60,908 bases of DNA from Nautiliaceae bacterium (GTDB lineage: Bacteria; Campylobacterota; Campylobacteria; Campylobacterales; Nautiliaceae), in the NCBI GenBank assembly GCA_027062285.1, contig JAMOTL010000007.1, positions 1-60,908 of the forward strand, read 5' to 3'. A model generated the notes under the pieces. It had not been told where the DNA came from, did no database searches, and was given only the letters and a program-made list of their open reading frames with translations. Shown piece by piece: positions 1 to 9,665 of this stretch. Position 1 is the stretch's first letter. Every line of letters begins with the position of its first letter. Position numbers and translations under genes: made by a program.

Positions 1-90
1 CTGTTTTTTCCTCAAAATAAATATTTAATTTATTTTGGGCTTTAATATGATATACGCACTTATTGCGTTTGTAGTGTTTTTATTTATATC

Positions 91-112
91 AAAAAGAGGT
101 TTAAAAAACCTC
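91..112 (-). terminator. Rho-independent terminator of gltX
   Basis: Minus strand reads GAGGTTT-TTT-AAACCTC-TTTTT; 7-bp perfect stem followed by T5; overlaps the gltX stop codon (101-103). Confidence 0.7.
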
Positions 113-1486
113 AAATTTGGCAAGAAGTGATGAGATTCTTTTTTTGACTTCCTCTTTTCCAAGAACGCTTAAAAGTGCCGCTAAATCAATTCCTTTTGTA
201 TCTCCTACCATTGCAATTCTAAGCGGCGGCATTAGGAATTTCGGCTTAATGCCTTTAATTTTTAAAAACTCGTCCATAACATCGTGCCAATCAGGTGGAA
301 GTTTTGGGTCTTTATCGTTTAAAAAGACCAAAAATTCTCTTAGATTACTTAATACTTCGTCTTTAAGGAATTTTTTAACCGCTTTTTCGTTATATTCACT
401 TGGAGGCGTCAATATTTTTTCAATCTCTATTGCCATTTCTTTAAGGGTTTTTACTCTTTCTTTAAGCTCATCAATTAAAATCTCTTTTCTGTCATGGTCA
501 ATTATATCAACTCCAAAATCATCCCTTAAAAGCTTTTCAAGTCTTTCGTTTGGAGAGTTTTTAATATAATGGGAATTCAGCCAGTCAAGTTTTTCTTTGT
601 TAAAGCGGCTTGGGGCTTTATTGATGTCTTTTGGGTCAAAAAAATTTATCATCTCTTCAATACTGAAAATCTCCTGGTCTTTGTGACTCCAGCCAAGGCG
701 CACTAAAAAGTTTAAAAGAGCTTCAGGCAGATATCCTTCACGCTTATATTCCATAACATCCACCGCCCCGTCACGCTTACTCATTTTAGCGCCTTTTTCG
801 TTGTGAATCATAGGTACGTGATAAAAATTTGGCACATCCCAGCCAAACGCTTTATAAACAAGAAGCTGTTTAAATGTATTTCTGAGGTGGTCGTCTCCTC
901 TTATAATATCCGTCATTCCCATTTCATGGTCGTCAATCACTACGACAAAATTATAAGTAGGAGTCCCGTCACTTCTTGCTATTACGAAATCTTCTATTTC
1001 TTTGGCATCCACGCACTGTTCGCCTTTTACCCCGTCTTCAAAACATATTTTCCCGCTTAAAGGCGCTTTAAATCTGATTACATAAGGCTTATCAAGCTCC
1101 CCTTTAAAATCCCTGTATTTTCTGATATCAATAGGAGGCTCTTCACCTTTCATTTTGGCTTCTCTTATTTTTTCAAGCTCTTCTTTTGTCAGATAACACT
1201 TATAAGCAAGCCCTTTTTCTAAAAGCTCATCAATATATTTTTTATAAACGTCAAATCTCTCACTTTGAAACACAACTTCATCATCCCATTTCATTCCAAC
1301 CCAGTTAAAAGCCTTTAAAATCGCATCCACCGCCTCTTGTTTATTACGGCTAAGGTCTGTATCTTCAATTCTAAGTCTAAATTTTCCGTTGTTTTTCCTA
1401 GCCCAAAGCCAGTTAAAAAGAGCCGTCCTTAACCCGCCTATATGTAAATAACCAGTTGGTGATGGTGCAAAACGAGTAACTACCAT
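101..1486 (-). CDS. gltX: Glutamyl-tRNA synthetase
   Basis: N-term TRFAPSPTGYLHIGGLRTALFNWLWAR and KMSKRDGA class I aaRS motifs. Confidence 0.96.
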   Translation of the reverse strand: MVVTRFAPSPTGYLHIGGLRTALFNWLWARKNNGKFRLRIEDTDLSRNKQEAVDAILKAFNWVGMKWDDEVVFQSERFDVYKKYIDELLEKGLAYKCYLTKEELEKIREAKMKGEEPPIDIRKYRDFKGELDKPYVIRFKAPLSGKICFEDGVKGEQCVDAKEIEDFVIARSDGTPTYNFVVVIDDHEMGMTDIIRGDDHLRNTFKQLLVYKAFGWDVPNFYHVPMIHNEKGAKMSKRDGAVDVMEYKREGYLPEALLNFLVRLGWSHKDQEIFSIEEMINFFDPKDINKAPSRFNKEKLDWLNSHYIKNSPNERLEKLLRDDFGVDIIDHDRKEILIDELKERVKTLKEMAIEIEKILTPPSEYNEKAVKKFLKDEVLSNLREFLVFLNDKDPKLPPDWHDVMDEFLKIKGIKPKFLMPPLRIAMVGDTKGIDLAALLSVLGKEEVKKRISSLLAKFEVF

Positions 1487-2643
1487 TAACTATCCTTTTT
1501 TTGAAATTGTAACTTATTTATAAATTTTACGCCAAACATTACAATAATTACCTCTAAAACAGCCGTTATTACTAAGATAATATATTCTCTTTCCTCAATA
1601 TAATGATTTAATTTTGCCAAAGTTGCAGTCGCTATCAGTAAAGTAAGAGGCATAGAAAGTGAAAGGCCAAAAAGAATACTTCTTTTTAGCCCTATATCTT
1701 TTATAAAAACAAAAGCGCTAAGAACTCTTATTCCAATCATTACAAATGTTAATATTAAAATATCTTTTAGCATATCCAAACTAAAACGGCTTAAATCAAT
1801 ACTGCTTCCAACATGAACAAAAAATATCGTAATTAAAAACCCAAAACCAAGAGGAGCCAATTTATGTTCAAGTTTATGATTATGGTCAAAAAAGGTTCTT
1901 AAAAACACCCCAACAACAAACGCCCCTAAAACAACATCAATTTTTAATATCATCATAACCGCAATCATAATAAAAAAAAGACTCATAGCAATTCTTACAT
2001 CCTGATGATACTTATCAATTCCTGGCATTAAAGAGTGTTTAAGGTTTGGATACCACCAAAGAAGAGTTCTGAATAAAACAAAAACAACCCCCATTAACAC
2101 CAAGACCCCAATCAAAATAAAAATATTTATCAAAAGCTCTTTTGACAAAGAATATTCAAGATATTCACTTAAAATAGTTAAAAACAAAATTGATAAAAGC
2201 TCTCCTAAAACCCCAATTTTCAACGCCAAATCCAGCCATATCGTTTTGCCAATTTCCTGTTGAATTGCAAGTAAAAGACCAACAGATATAAGAGAAAAAA
2301 CAATTACATAAATAAAATTAAGAGAACTTAAAAAAACTATTAAAAATGCAAGCTGATATAAAAAAACCAAAAACATTATCCCTTTTTTTATAATTTTCCT
2401 ATCAAGTTTTAAAAGTTCTTTTAAATTAACCTCCATTCCCGCTAAAAGCATTAAAAACAAAAAACCGACTTCTGCTAAAAGCTTAAAATAGTGATTGTGA
2501 TGGTCTATTAAATGAAAAGCCCCAAAAACAATACCAAGTACTATTTCAACCACAGAAATTGGAAATTTCAGTTTATTACTTAAAAAAGGAGAAATTAAAA
2601 GAATAAGAGAAAGAGATATCATAAGTTTAATTTCAGCACTCAT
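1486..2643 (-). CDS. Cation:proton antiporter (Kef/NapA-type, CPA2-like membrane protein)
   Basis: Multi-TM protein with ISVVEIVLGIVFGAF and LGAFVVGVFLR motifs typical of Na+/H+ exchanger family. Confidence 0.8.
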   Translation of the reverse strand: MSAEIKLMISLSLILLISPFLSNKLKFPISVVEIVLGIVFGAFHLIDHHNHYFKLLAEVGFLFLMLLAGMEVNLKELLKLDRKIIKKGIMFLVFLYQLAFLIVFLSSLNFIYVIVFSLISVGLLLAIQQEIGKTIWLDLALKIGVLGELLSILFLTILSEYLEYSLSKELLINIFILIGVLVLMGVVFVLFRTLLWWYPNLKHSLMPGIDKYHQDVRIAMSLFFIMIAVMMILKIDVVLGAFVVGVFLRTFFDHNHKLEHKLAPLGFGFLITIFFVHVGSSIDLSRFSLDMLKDILILTFVMIGIRVLSAFVFIKDIGLKRSILFGLSLSMPLTLLIATATLAKLNHYIEEREYIILVITAVLEVIIVMFGVKFINKLQFQKKDS

Positions 2644-3457
2644 TAGCTACTTTTATCCCCCTTTTTAATAAAATTTCCAAATCTTTATCAGCCCTTTCCC
2701 CTTTAGTTGTCAAATAATCACCTATAACTATAGAGTTAGCTCCGGCTTTAATCCCTTCAAACCATTCACTTGCAAATACAACTTCTCTGCCTCCTGCTAA
2801 CATTATTACAGCATCAGGAAAATTTGTTCTAAAAGTTTTAATAATTTTTAATGCCATATCTTTTGTATGAGTGGCTCTTAAAGGAAGTCTCTCATTTTCT
2901 ATAAAAAAGTTTATCGGTATTCCATCGGGGTTTAACTTTTTAAGAGAATTTAAAAGAGAAATCCTATCTTTTTCACTCTCTCCCATTCCAAAAATACCAC
3001 CGCTGCAAAGTTTAAGACCAACGCTTTTTACATTTTCACAGGTTTCAAACCTTTCATCCCAGCTGTGAGTAGAACAGATTTTAGGATAATATTCGCGACT
3101 TGTTTCAAGATTGTGATTATAAATTTTAACTCCAACTTTTTTTAACTCTTTTAATGATTCCTTACTTGCTGTTCCGTTACACGCAATAATAGAAATATCA
3201 ACTTCTTTTAAAACAGCCTTTGTAGCACGGCAAACATACTCAAGCGTTTTATCATCAAGCCCTTTCCCACTTGTAACCAGACAAAAACCAGAGGCTCTGT
3301 TTTTTTTTGCAAGCTTTGCCTCATTTACAATTGTTTCAATACTTTTTTGCCTAAATCTCTCAATATCCGCCCCCCATTTTACACTTTGGGTACAAAATTT
3401 ACAATCTTCCCTGCAAGCACCTGAACGGATGTTTGAAATAGCACAAAGATATATCAC
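2633..3457 (-). CDS. bioB: Biotin synthase (radical SAM)
   Basis: SNIRSGACREDCKFCTQS (CxxxCxxC), CSGGIFGMGES motifs. Confidence 0.93.
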   Translation of the reverse strand: MIYLCAISNIRSGACREDCKFCTQSVKWGADIERFRQKSIETIVNEAKLAKKNRASGFCLVTSGKGLDDKTLEYVCRATKAVLKEVDISIIACNGTASKESLKELKKVGVKIYNHNLETSREYYPKICSTHSWDERFETCENVKSVGLKLCSGGIFGMGESEKDRISLLNSLKKLNPDGIPINFFIENERLPLRATHTKDMALKIIKTFRTNFPDAVIMLAGGREVVFASEWFEGIKAGANSIVIGDYLTTKGERADKDLEILLKRGIKVANEC

Positions 3458-4005
3458 TCTTTACCTCCGGAAATAAAAAATTCTTTTACCTTGCTTTTCC
3501 ACTCAGTTGTCTTTATTTTCCTATAAAACAAAGTTACTACATATTTGTCTTTTTTAATATCTAAAGTCATACAACTGCTAAAACCTGTATCCCTCGCACA
3601 CACTTCTCCGGGATTTAATATCAAATTTTTACCGTTAAACGTAATATCCACTTCATGTGTGTGACCATAAACAATAATATCTGTATCAAGCGGAAAAATA
3701 TATTTTGGATAGTGCATAAGTTTCCACGTTTTACCAGCAAGTTTAAAATAAAAAGGCTCCGTTACAAGTTCATATTTATCAACAACACTGTAAAGGTGAT
3801 AGTCATTATTTCCAAGGACTGCCACATATCTTAAATTTTTACTCTCAATATATTCAAGTATCTCTTCTTTTACTATATCACCTGCGTGAATTAAAAACTC
3901 AATACCTTTATCTACCAATAAATCTATAGCTTTTTTAGCTCGCCCCACTTTTTTGTGAGTATCGCTGATAATCCCTACTCTCATTTTTCCTCTCTTTTCT
4001 TGCAT
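3454..4005 (-). CDS. YfcE/MJ0936-type metallophosphoesterase
   Basis: GIISDTHKKVG, HAGDIV, GNND, YGHTHE, NPGEV motifs. Confidence 0.88.
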   Translation of the reverse strand: MQEKRGKMRVGIISDTHKKVGRAKKAIDLLVDKGIEFLIHAGDIVKEEILEYIESKNLRYVAVLGNNDYHLYSVVDKYELVTEPFYFKLAGKTWKLMHYPKYIFPLDTDIIVYGHTHEVDITFNGKNLILNPGEVCARDTGFSSCMTLDIKKDKYVVTLFYRKIKTTEWKSKVKEFFISGGKE

Positions 4006-6155
4006 TTAATACATTCATATACTTCTTTACCTCTGTAAGTACGCTCAGCCATTAAATATCCACACTCCGGACATTTTTTATTTACAGGTCTAAATTTTGA
4101 GATGAATTTACACTCAGGATAATTAGCACACCCGTAAAATTCACCCCTTGGACCTTTTCTTTTTATAATATCGCCCCCACATCCAGGACATTTTACATCT
4201 TTAATAACTTCTGGCGGGTTTAGGGGTTTTGTGTTTTTACATTCCGGATAATTACTGCAGGCTAAAAATTCCCCTTTTTTCCCTCTTTTTATCACCATAT
4301 CAGCACCACACTTTTCACATTTAACATCCACTTTTTTTTCTTCTTTTTCAATAGGACGCGTATATTTACATTTTGGAAAATTACTACACGCAATAAACTC
4401 TCCAAATCTTCCCTTTCTAATCACAAGGGGATTTCCGCACTCAGGACAAAGCTCACCTATCGGTTTTGCAATTTTTTGTGAAGGGATTTCTTTTTCCCCT
4501 TTTTGAATAAGTTCCATAAAAGGATGATAAAACTCTTTTAACATCTCCTGCCAGTCTTTATTTCCACTGGCAATTAAATCAAGCATCTCTTCCATATTGG
4601 CAGTAAAATTTGCATCCACAATATCAGGAAAATGCTTCTCAAGCACCCCTATTACATTAAAAGCCGTTTCTGTCGGATAAAGCTTTTTCTCTTTTAACTC
4701 TACATAATCCCTATTTTGCAAAAGTGTAATTGTAGGTGCATATGTCGATGGACGACCGATTCCAAGAGTTTCAAGTTTTTTAATAAGACTTGCTTCAGTG
4801 TATCTCTCAGGCGGTTTTGTAAAATGCTGAATGGCTTTTACATCTTCTGGTTTTAATTTTTCTTTTTCTTTAAATTCAGGCAACAAAGTATCGGCGCTTG
4901 GCTTTCCATATACTTTGTAAAACCCTTCAAATATAAGCTTTTTACCACTTATTTTAAATTCTCCTTTTTCATTTGTAAGGTAGATATTTTGAGTCTCAAA
5001 CTTAGCATCTTTCATCTGAGATGCCAAAAACCTGCTGTAAATTAAAGTATAAAGTTTCAGCTCATCTTTTGTAAGATAGTTTTTTAAATCATCAGGTGTA
5101 AGTCTTACATCCACAGGTCTTATAGCTTCATGGGCTTCCTGGGCGTTTTTTGCTTTTTTATCGTATGTTTTAGGCTCTGCATACTCATCTCCAAACATTT
5201 TTTTAATAAATTCCACAGCAGCTTCTTGTGCCTCTTTTGCAATATTTAGACTGTCTGTTCTCATATATGTAATAATACCGGTCTCTCCAACGGGAGTTTT
5301 TACCCCTTCATAAAGCTTTTGGGCAATCTGCATTGTTTTTCTTGGAGAAAAACCAAGCTCACTGCTTGCAACCTGCTGTAAAGTTGATGTCATAAAAGGA
5401 GCGGGTGATTTGGAAGTGGTGATTTTCTTTTCGATTTTACTCACTTCATATGTAAGAGGCTTTAATTCTTTTACAATTTCTTCCGCCTGTTGTTTATTTG
5501 AAATATCGAATTTATCAAGCTTTTTACCGTGATATTTGATTAAACTGCCCTCGGTCTTTTTAAAAATCCCCTCTATTGTCCAGTATTCTTTTGGTTTAAA
5601 CGCTTTAATTTCTCTTTCTCTATCCACTACAAGCTTAAGCGCCGCACTCTGAACTCTTCCGGCACTAAGTCCTTTTTGAATTTTTTTGTTTAATAAAGGA
5701 GAGAGCTTATATCCTACAATCCTGTCAAGAAGTCTTCTTGCCTGCTGAGCGTTTACGCGGTTTATATCAAGCGTTCTTGGATTTTCAAGAGCGTTTTTGA
5801 TTGCCGTTTTTGTAATTTCATGAAATACTATTCTTGGAAGTTCGTCAGGTTTTTTACCTATTACGTGGGCTATATGAAACCCAATAGCCTCCCCTTCTCT
5901 GTCCTCATCCGTGGCTATATAAACAATATCGGCTTTTTTAGCTTTTTCTTTCAGTTCTTTTGCCGTAGCCTGATGGTCTTTTGTAACTCTGTATTGAGGA
6001 ATAAATTTATCTTCTTCTATTTTAATACCAAAAGAAGTTTTTGGCAAATCCCTTATATGACCTTTACTGGCTATTACATCGTAATCTTTGCCTAAAAAAT
6101 TTTTAATGGTTTTTGCTTTTGCCGGAGATTCGACTATTATTAATTTTTTTCCCAT
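3981..6155 (-). CDS. topA: DNA topoisomerase I
   Basis: N-term KKLIIVESPAKAKTIKNFLG, YMRTDS active-site region, C-terminal CPxCG zinc-finger repeats. Confidence 0.97.
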   Translation of the reverse strand: MGKKLIIVESPAKAKTIKNFLGKDYDVIASKGHIRDLPKTSFGIKIEEDKFIPQYRVTKDHQATAKELKEKAKKADIVYIATDEDREGEAIGFHIAHVIGKKPDELPRIVFHEITKTAIKNALENPRTLDINRVNAQQARRLLDRIVGYKLSPLLNKKIQKGLSAGRVQSAALKLVVDREREIKAFKPKEYWTIEGIFKKTEGSLIKYHGKKLDKFDISNKQQAEEIVKELKPLTYEVSKIEKKITTSKSPAPFMTSTLQQVASSELGFSPRKTMQIAQKLYEGVKTPVGETGIITYMRTDSLNIAKEAQEAAVEFIKKMFGDEYAEPKTYDKKAKNAQEAHEAIRPVDVRLTPDDLKNYLTKDELKLYTLIYSRFLASQMKDAKFETQNIYLTNEKGEFKISGKKLIFEGFYKVYGKPSADTLLPEFKEKEKLKPEDVKAIQHFTKPPERYTEASLIKKLETLGIGRPSTYAPTITLLQNRDYVELKEKKLYPTETAFNVIGVLEKHFPDIVDANFTANMEEMLDLIASGNKDWQEMLKEFYHPFMELIQKGEKEIPSQKIAKPIGELCPECGNPLVIRKGRFGEFIACSNFPKCKYTRPIEKEEKKVDVKCEKCGADMVIKRGKKGEFLACSNYPECKNTKPLNPPEVIKDVKCPGCGGDIIKRKGPRGEFYGCANYPECKFISKFRPVNKKCPECGYLMAERTYRGKEVYECIKCKKREEK

Positions 6156-6244
6156 AAACTGTAAGCCTTTTTTTTGGCGCTATTATATCAAAGTTACAAA
6201 AACCAAAAGCTAAAACTTAATAAAATATAAACAATAGAAAAAGA

Positions 6245-7363
6245 CTAGCTTAGCCTGTCTCTGAAATCTTCGAAGTGAAATTCCCTTGTAGTCCAAAGCG
6301 AGCCGTCTTTTCTTTTTATAATGATACTTGGAATTTTAATCCCGTTAAAAGCCGTGTTTTTTACCATCGTATAAATAGCCATATCTTCAAAAATCACTTT
6401 ATCTCCGATTTTTAAGGGCTCATCAAAGCTGTAATCCCCTATAACATCTCCCGCAAGACAAGTAACTCCCCCGAGGCGGTAAGTGTATTTCTTCTCCCCC
6501 GGTTTTCCGGCACCCCTTACATTCGGGCGGTAAGGCATGGCAAGAACGTCTGGCATATGAGCTTCGGCCGAGGTGTCAAGAATCGCTATTTTCATTCCGT
6601 TATCGATAATATCAAGCACCTCAGCCACTAAATATCCGGCATTAAGCCCGACGGCTTCGCCCGGTTCAAGATATACGTCTTTAATATTAGGATATCTGGT
6701 TTTAAACTCTTTTATTATTTTTATAAGGTTATCTACGTTATACCCTTCACGGGTAATATGATGGCCTCCTCCGAAATTCACCCATTCCATGTCTTTAAGA
6801 TATTCCCCAAATCTCTTTTCAAATCCTTCAAGGGTTTTTTCAAGAGCGGTATCAAGCTGTTCGCACAGTGCGTGAAAATGAAGACCGCTGACATTTTTTA
6901 ATCTGTCGGCTTTAAAATTTTCCTTTGTAATTCCAAGGCGGCTATACGGAGCGCACGGGTCGTATAAAGGTACGGGTGAACTTGACACCCCGGGATTTAC
7001 CCTAAGTCCTATTAAAGCTTTATTCTTTACCCTCTCCTCAAATCTCTCAAGCTGATTAAAACTGTTAAAAACAACCGTATGGGAAATATCGGCCACTTCG
7101 TCGATTTCGTCTTCTTTAAAAGCAGGACAGTAAGTATGTACTTCCCACGGTTTCATTTGAGCTAGTTTTGCTTCCCAAAGACCGCTAGCCGTAGCACCTG
7201 CCAAGTATTTTTCAAGTAAATCAAATGTAGCCCATGTAGCATAGCCTTTTAAAGCAACCAAAATTTTACAACCCGCTTCTTTTTGAACCCTCTCAAGGAC
7301 CTTAAGATTTTTCTCCAGCAGTTCTTCTTCGATAACATACGCAGGCGTTTTGATATTTTCCAT
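6245..7363 (-). CDS. nspC: Carboxynorspermidine/carboxyspermidine decarboxylase
   Basis: PLP alanine-racemase-fold decarboxylase; KTPAYVIEEELLEKNL, HFHALCEQ, WVNFGGGHHITREGY motifs. Confidence 0.92.
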   Translation of the reverse strand: MENIKTPAYVIEEELLEKNLKVLERVQKEAGCKILVALKGYATWATFDLLEKYLAGATASGLWEAKLAQMKPWEVHTYCPAFKEDEIDEVADISHTVVFNSFNQLERFEERVKNKALIGLRVNPGVSSSPVPLYDPCAPYSRLGITKENFKADRLKNVSGLHFHALCEQLDTALEKTLEGFEKRFGEYLKDMEWVNFGGGHHITREGYNVDNLIKIIKEFKTRYPNIKDVYLEPGEAVGLNAGYLVAEVLDIIDNGMKIAILDTSAEAHMPDVLAMPYRPNVRGAGKPGEKKYTYRLGGVTCLAGDVIGDYSFDEPLKIGDKVIFEDMAIYTMVKNTAFNGIKIPSIIIKRKDGSLWTTREFHFEDFRDRLS

Positions 7364-7445
7364 ATATATCCTTTTTTAATGAAATTTTATCTAAATTTGT
7401 AGTATAAGAACTTTAATGATAAAATTTCATTAAAAAGGAGAAACG

Positions 7446-8033
7446 ATGAAAAAAACTTTATTACTATTGGGAAGTGCTGCACTAATTGCTTTTACAGGAT
7501 GTGCTAATAAACAACAAACAAAACCTCAAACACCGTCTTGTCAAATCGATGGAACCAAAGCTCCTAAATGGGTTTGTATGCCAGAAGATGTTGAAGGCGG
7601 AATTGTAGCAGTAGGCTCTGCTCCAAAAAACGCGGCAGGAGACATTCAATTTCAAAGAGAAGAAGCGATGGCAGCTGCAAGAGATGCTTTAGCTAGAAGA
7701 CTAAGCGTCAAAGTTAAAAATATGTTTAAACAATTTAAGGCAACTACTGGAGCTGGTAACAATCAAACATTTGAAAAAGCTACTCAAAGTGTATCAAAAC
7801 AACTATCTTCAAAAATATTAAGAAATTCTAAACAACTAAATATGTGGATATCTCCAAAAGGTACAATGTATGTTCTAGTTGGAATTCCTAATCAAGAAGA
7901 ACTAAAAGAAGAAGTTAAAAATGCTGTTAAAACTTCTTTAAAAAATGACCAAGCTTTATATCAAAAGTTTTTATCTAAAAAAGCTCAAGAAGAATTAGAC
8001 AAAGCAATTGAAAAAGAGTTTGGAGGAAATTAA
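7446..8033 (+). CDS. LPP20-family lipoprotein
   Basis: Signal peptide with lipobox (FTGC), LPP20-like core (APKWVCMPEDVEGGIVAVGSAP...REEAMAAARDALARRL). Confidence 0.75.
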   Translation: MKKTLLLLGSAALIAFTGCANKQQTKPQTPSCQIDGTKAPKWVCMPEDVEGGIVAVGSAPKNAAGDIQFQREEAMAAARDALARRLSVKVKNMFKQFKATTGAGNNQTFEKATQSVSKQLSSKILRNSKQLNMWISPKGTMYVLVGIPNQEELKEEVKNAVKTSLKNDQALYQKFLSKKAQEELDKAIEKEFGGN

Positions 8034-8443
8034 TGAAGAAATTTTTTTTTCTTCCTTTTATTATCTTTTTAGGATGTCAAAATCCTATCAAACAAAAAGC
8101 TGATACAAATAATCTTTGTAATCCTGAATTTTTTTACAATTATGCTACGAAACATCCAAATAAAATAATAGGTATTGGAATATCAAAACCTGTATTATAC
8201 GGAGGAGAAAATAAACAAAGGAAAATAGCCATTTCTAAAGCTTTAAATGAAATTGCTTTACAAAAAGAAGTAAAAATTTCATCTATGATTTCATCATCTG
8301 CTTCAAAACAAGGATATCAAATAAATAAAAATTTTAAAACTTACTCGTTACAATCTATTTCTGGGAAAACTATAAAAGCAAAAATTATAAAAGCATGTAA
8401 AGCAAAAGATGGAAAATACTATGTATTAATGGAAACATATTAA
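8033..8443 (+). CDS. Putative LPP20-like lipoprotein
   Basis: Lipobox (FLGC), IIGIGISKP...KQRKIAISKALNEIALQ resembles the preceding LPP20-like protein. Confidence 0.6.
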   Translation: MKKFFFLPFIIFLGCQNPIKQKADTNNLCNPEFFYNYATKHPNKIIGIGISKPVLYGGENKQRKIAISKALNEIALQKEVKISSMISSSASKQGYQINKNFKTYSLQSISGKTIKAKIIKACKAKDGKYYVLMETY

Positions 8444-8453
8444 AGGTAATATT

Positions 8454-9665
8454 ATGAAAAAAATAATATTTTTAGTAATTTTTATATATTTATCAGCTCA
8501 AGATTTTAATAGTTTTAAAACAAGCCATTATAAAAATTTTAATATTTATACTAATTCTTTAGAAAAAGAGTTTCAAGAATACAAAAAAATTATAGAAGAG
8601 GAATTTCAAAAATACAAAAAAGAAATAAGTAAATATTGGCAAAAACCTCTACTTACAACAAAAAAGGAATTTGTAGAATATTCAAAAGATAAAAAAATTA
8701 GAAAAAGAATAGATTTTGAAAACTCAAAAATAAAAATAGAAGTAATTGCTAAATCTGAACAAGAAGCTGAACAAAAAGCAAAGAAAGCTCTGGCACTACT
8801 TAGTATAGAAACCACAAAAGAAGCGTTTGAAAAAAACCCTGCATTAAAAAAAATAGAAAATAAACTAAAAAAAATAGCCCTCTCTAAGCCTCCAAACAAT
8901 ACCCCTATAATAGCAGACGTAATTTACAAAAAACCTCCTACAATAAAAGAGATAAAATTTTTTACACAAAACAGCATAAAACAAGCAAAAACAGATATAA
9001 AATCTTCAAAATTACCAGATAAAAAAGTCTATTCTTACACAATTTCTCTTCCTAAAAAGATATATCTCATAAAAGCTAAAAACTTAAAACCTATAGTTAG
9101 TGAAAAATCAAAAAAATTTGCCCTCTCTCCTGCTTTAATCTATGCAATAATAGAAACCGAAAGCAGCTACAACCCAATGGCAAGAAGTTATGTTCCAGCT
9201 TTTGGACTTATGCAAATAGTGCCTCAAAGTGCAGGAAAAGACGCTTATAAAATGCTTTTTGGAAAACCAAAACTGTTAAGCCCTGGATATTTATACAACG
9301 AAAACAATAATATCCTAATAGGAAGTGCTTATTTAAAAAAGCTCTATTATATCTACTTTAAAGACATAAAAAACCCCCTAAGCAGGCTATATCTTACAAT
9401 AGCTGCTTATAATACAGGTCCTGGAAACGTAGCTTGTGTATTTAATTCAACTAATAAAGATTATAAAGGAAATACTCTTTGTTATAGATATAGAGGTGAT
9501 TATTCAATAAAAAAAGCAGTTGCCAAAATAAATGCTCTCTCACCTCAAGAAGTATATGAAAAACTAAAAACCGATTTAAGATATGAAGAAGCAAGACACT
9601 ACATACAAAAAGTAAATCAAAAGCTAAGAAAATATTTTATTGCAATAAAAGAGGGGAAAATCTAA
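8454..9665 (+). CDS. Membrane-bound lytic murein transglycosylase, MltC-like
   Basis: SLT motifs ETESSYNPMARS, FGLMQIVP, AAYNTGPGNV; N-terminal DUF3393-like region. Confidence 0.85.
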   Translation: MKKIIFLVIFIYLSAQDFNSFKTSHYKNFNIYTNSLEKEFQEYKKIIEEEFQKYKKEISKYWQKPLLTTKKEFVEYSKDKKIRKRIDFENSKIKIEVIAKSEQEAEQKAKKALALLSIETTKEAFEKNPALKKIENKLKKIALSKPPNNTPIIADVIYKKPPTIKEIKFFTQNSIKQAKTDIKSSKLPDKKVYSYTISLPKKIYLIKAKNLKPIVSEKSKKFALSPALIYAIIETESSYNPMARSYVPAFGLMQIVPQSAGKDAYKMLFGKPKLLSPGYLYNENNNILIGSAYLKKLYYIYFKDIKNPLSRLYLTIAAYNTGPGNVACVFNSTNKDYKGNTLCYRYRGDYSIKKAVAKINALSPQEVYEKLKTDLRYEEARHYIQKVNQKLRKYFIAIKEGKI

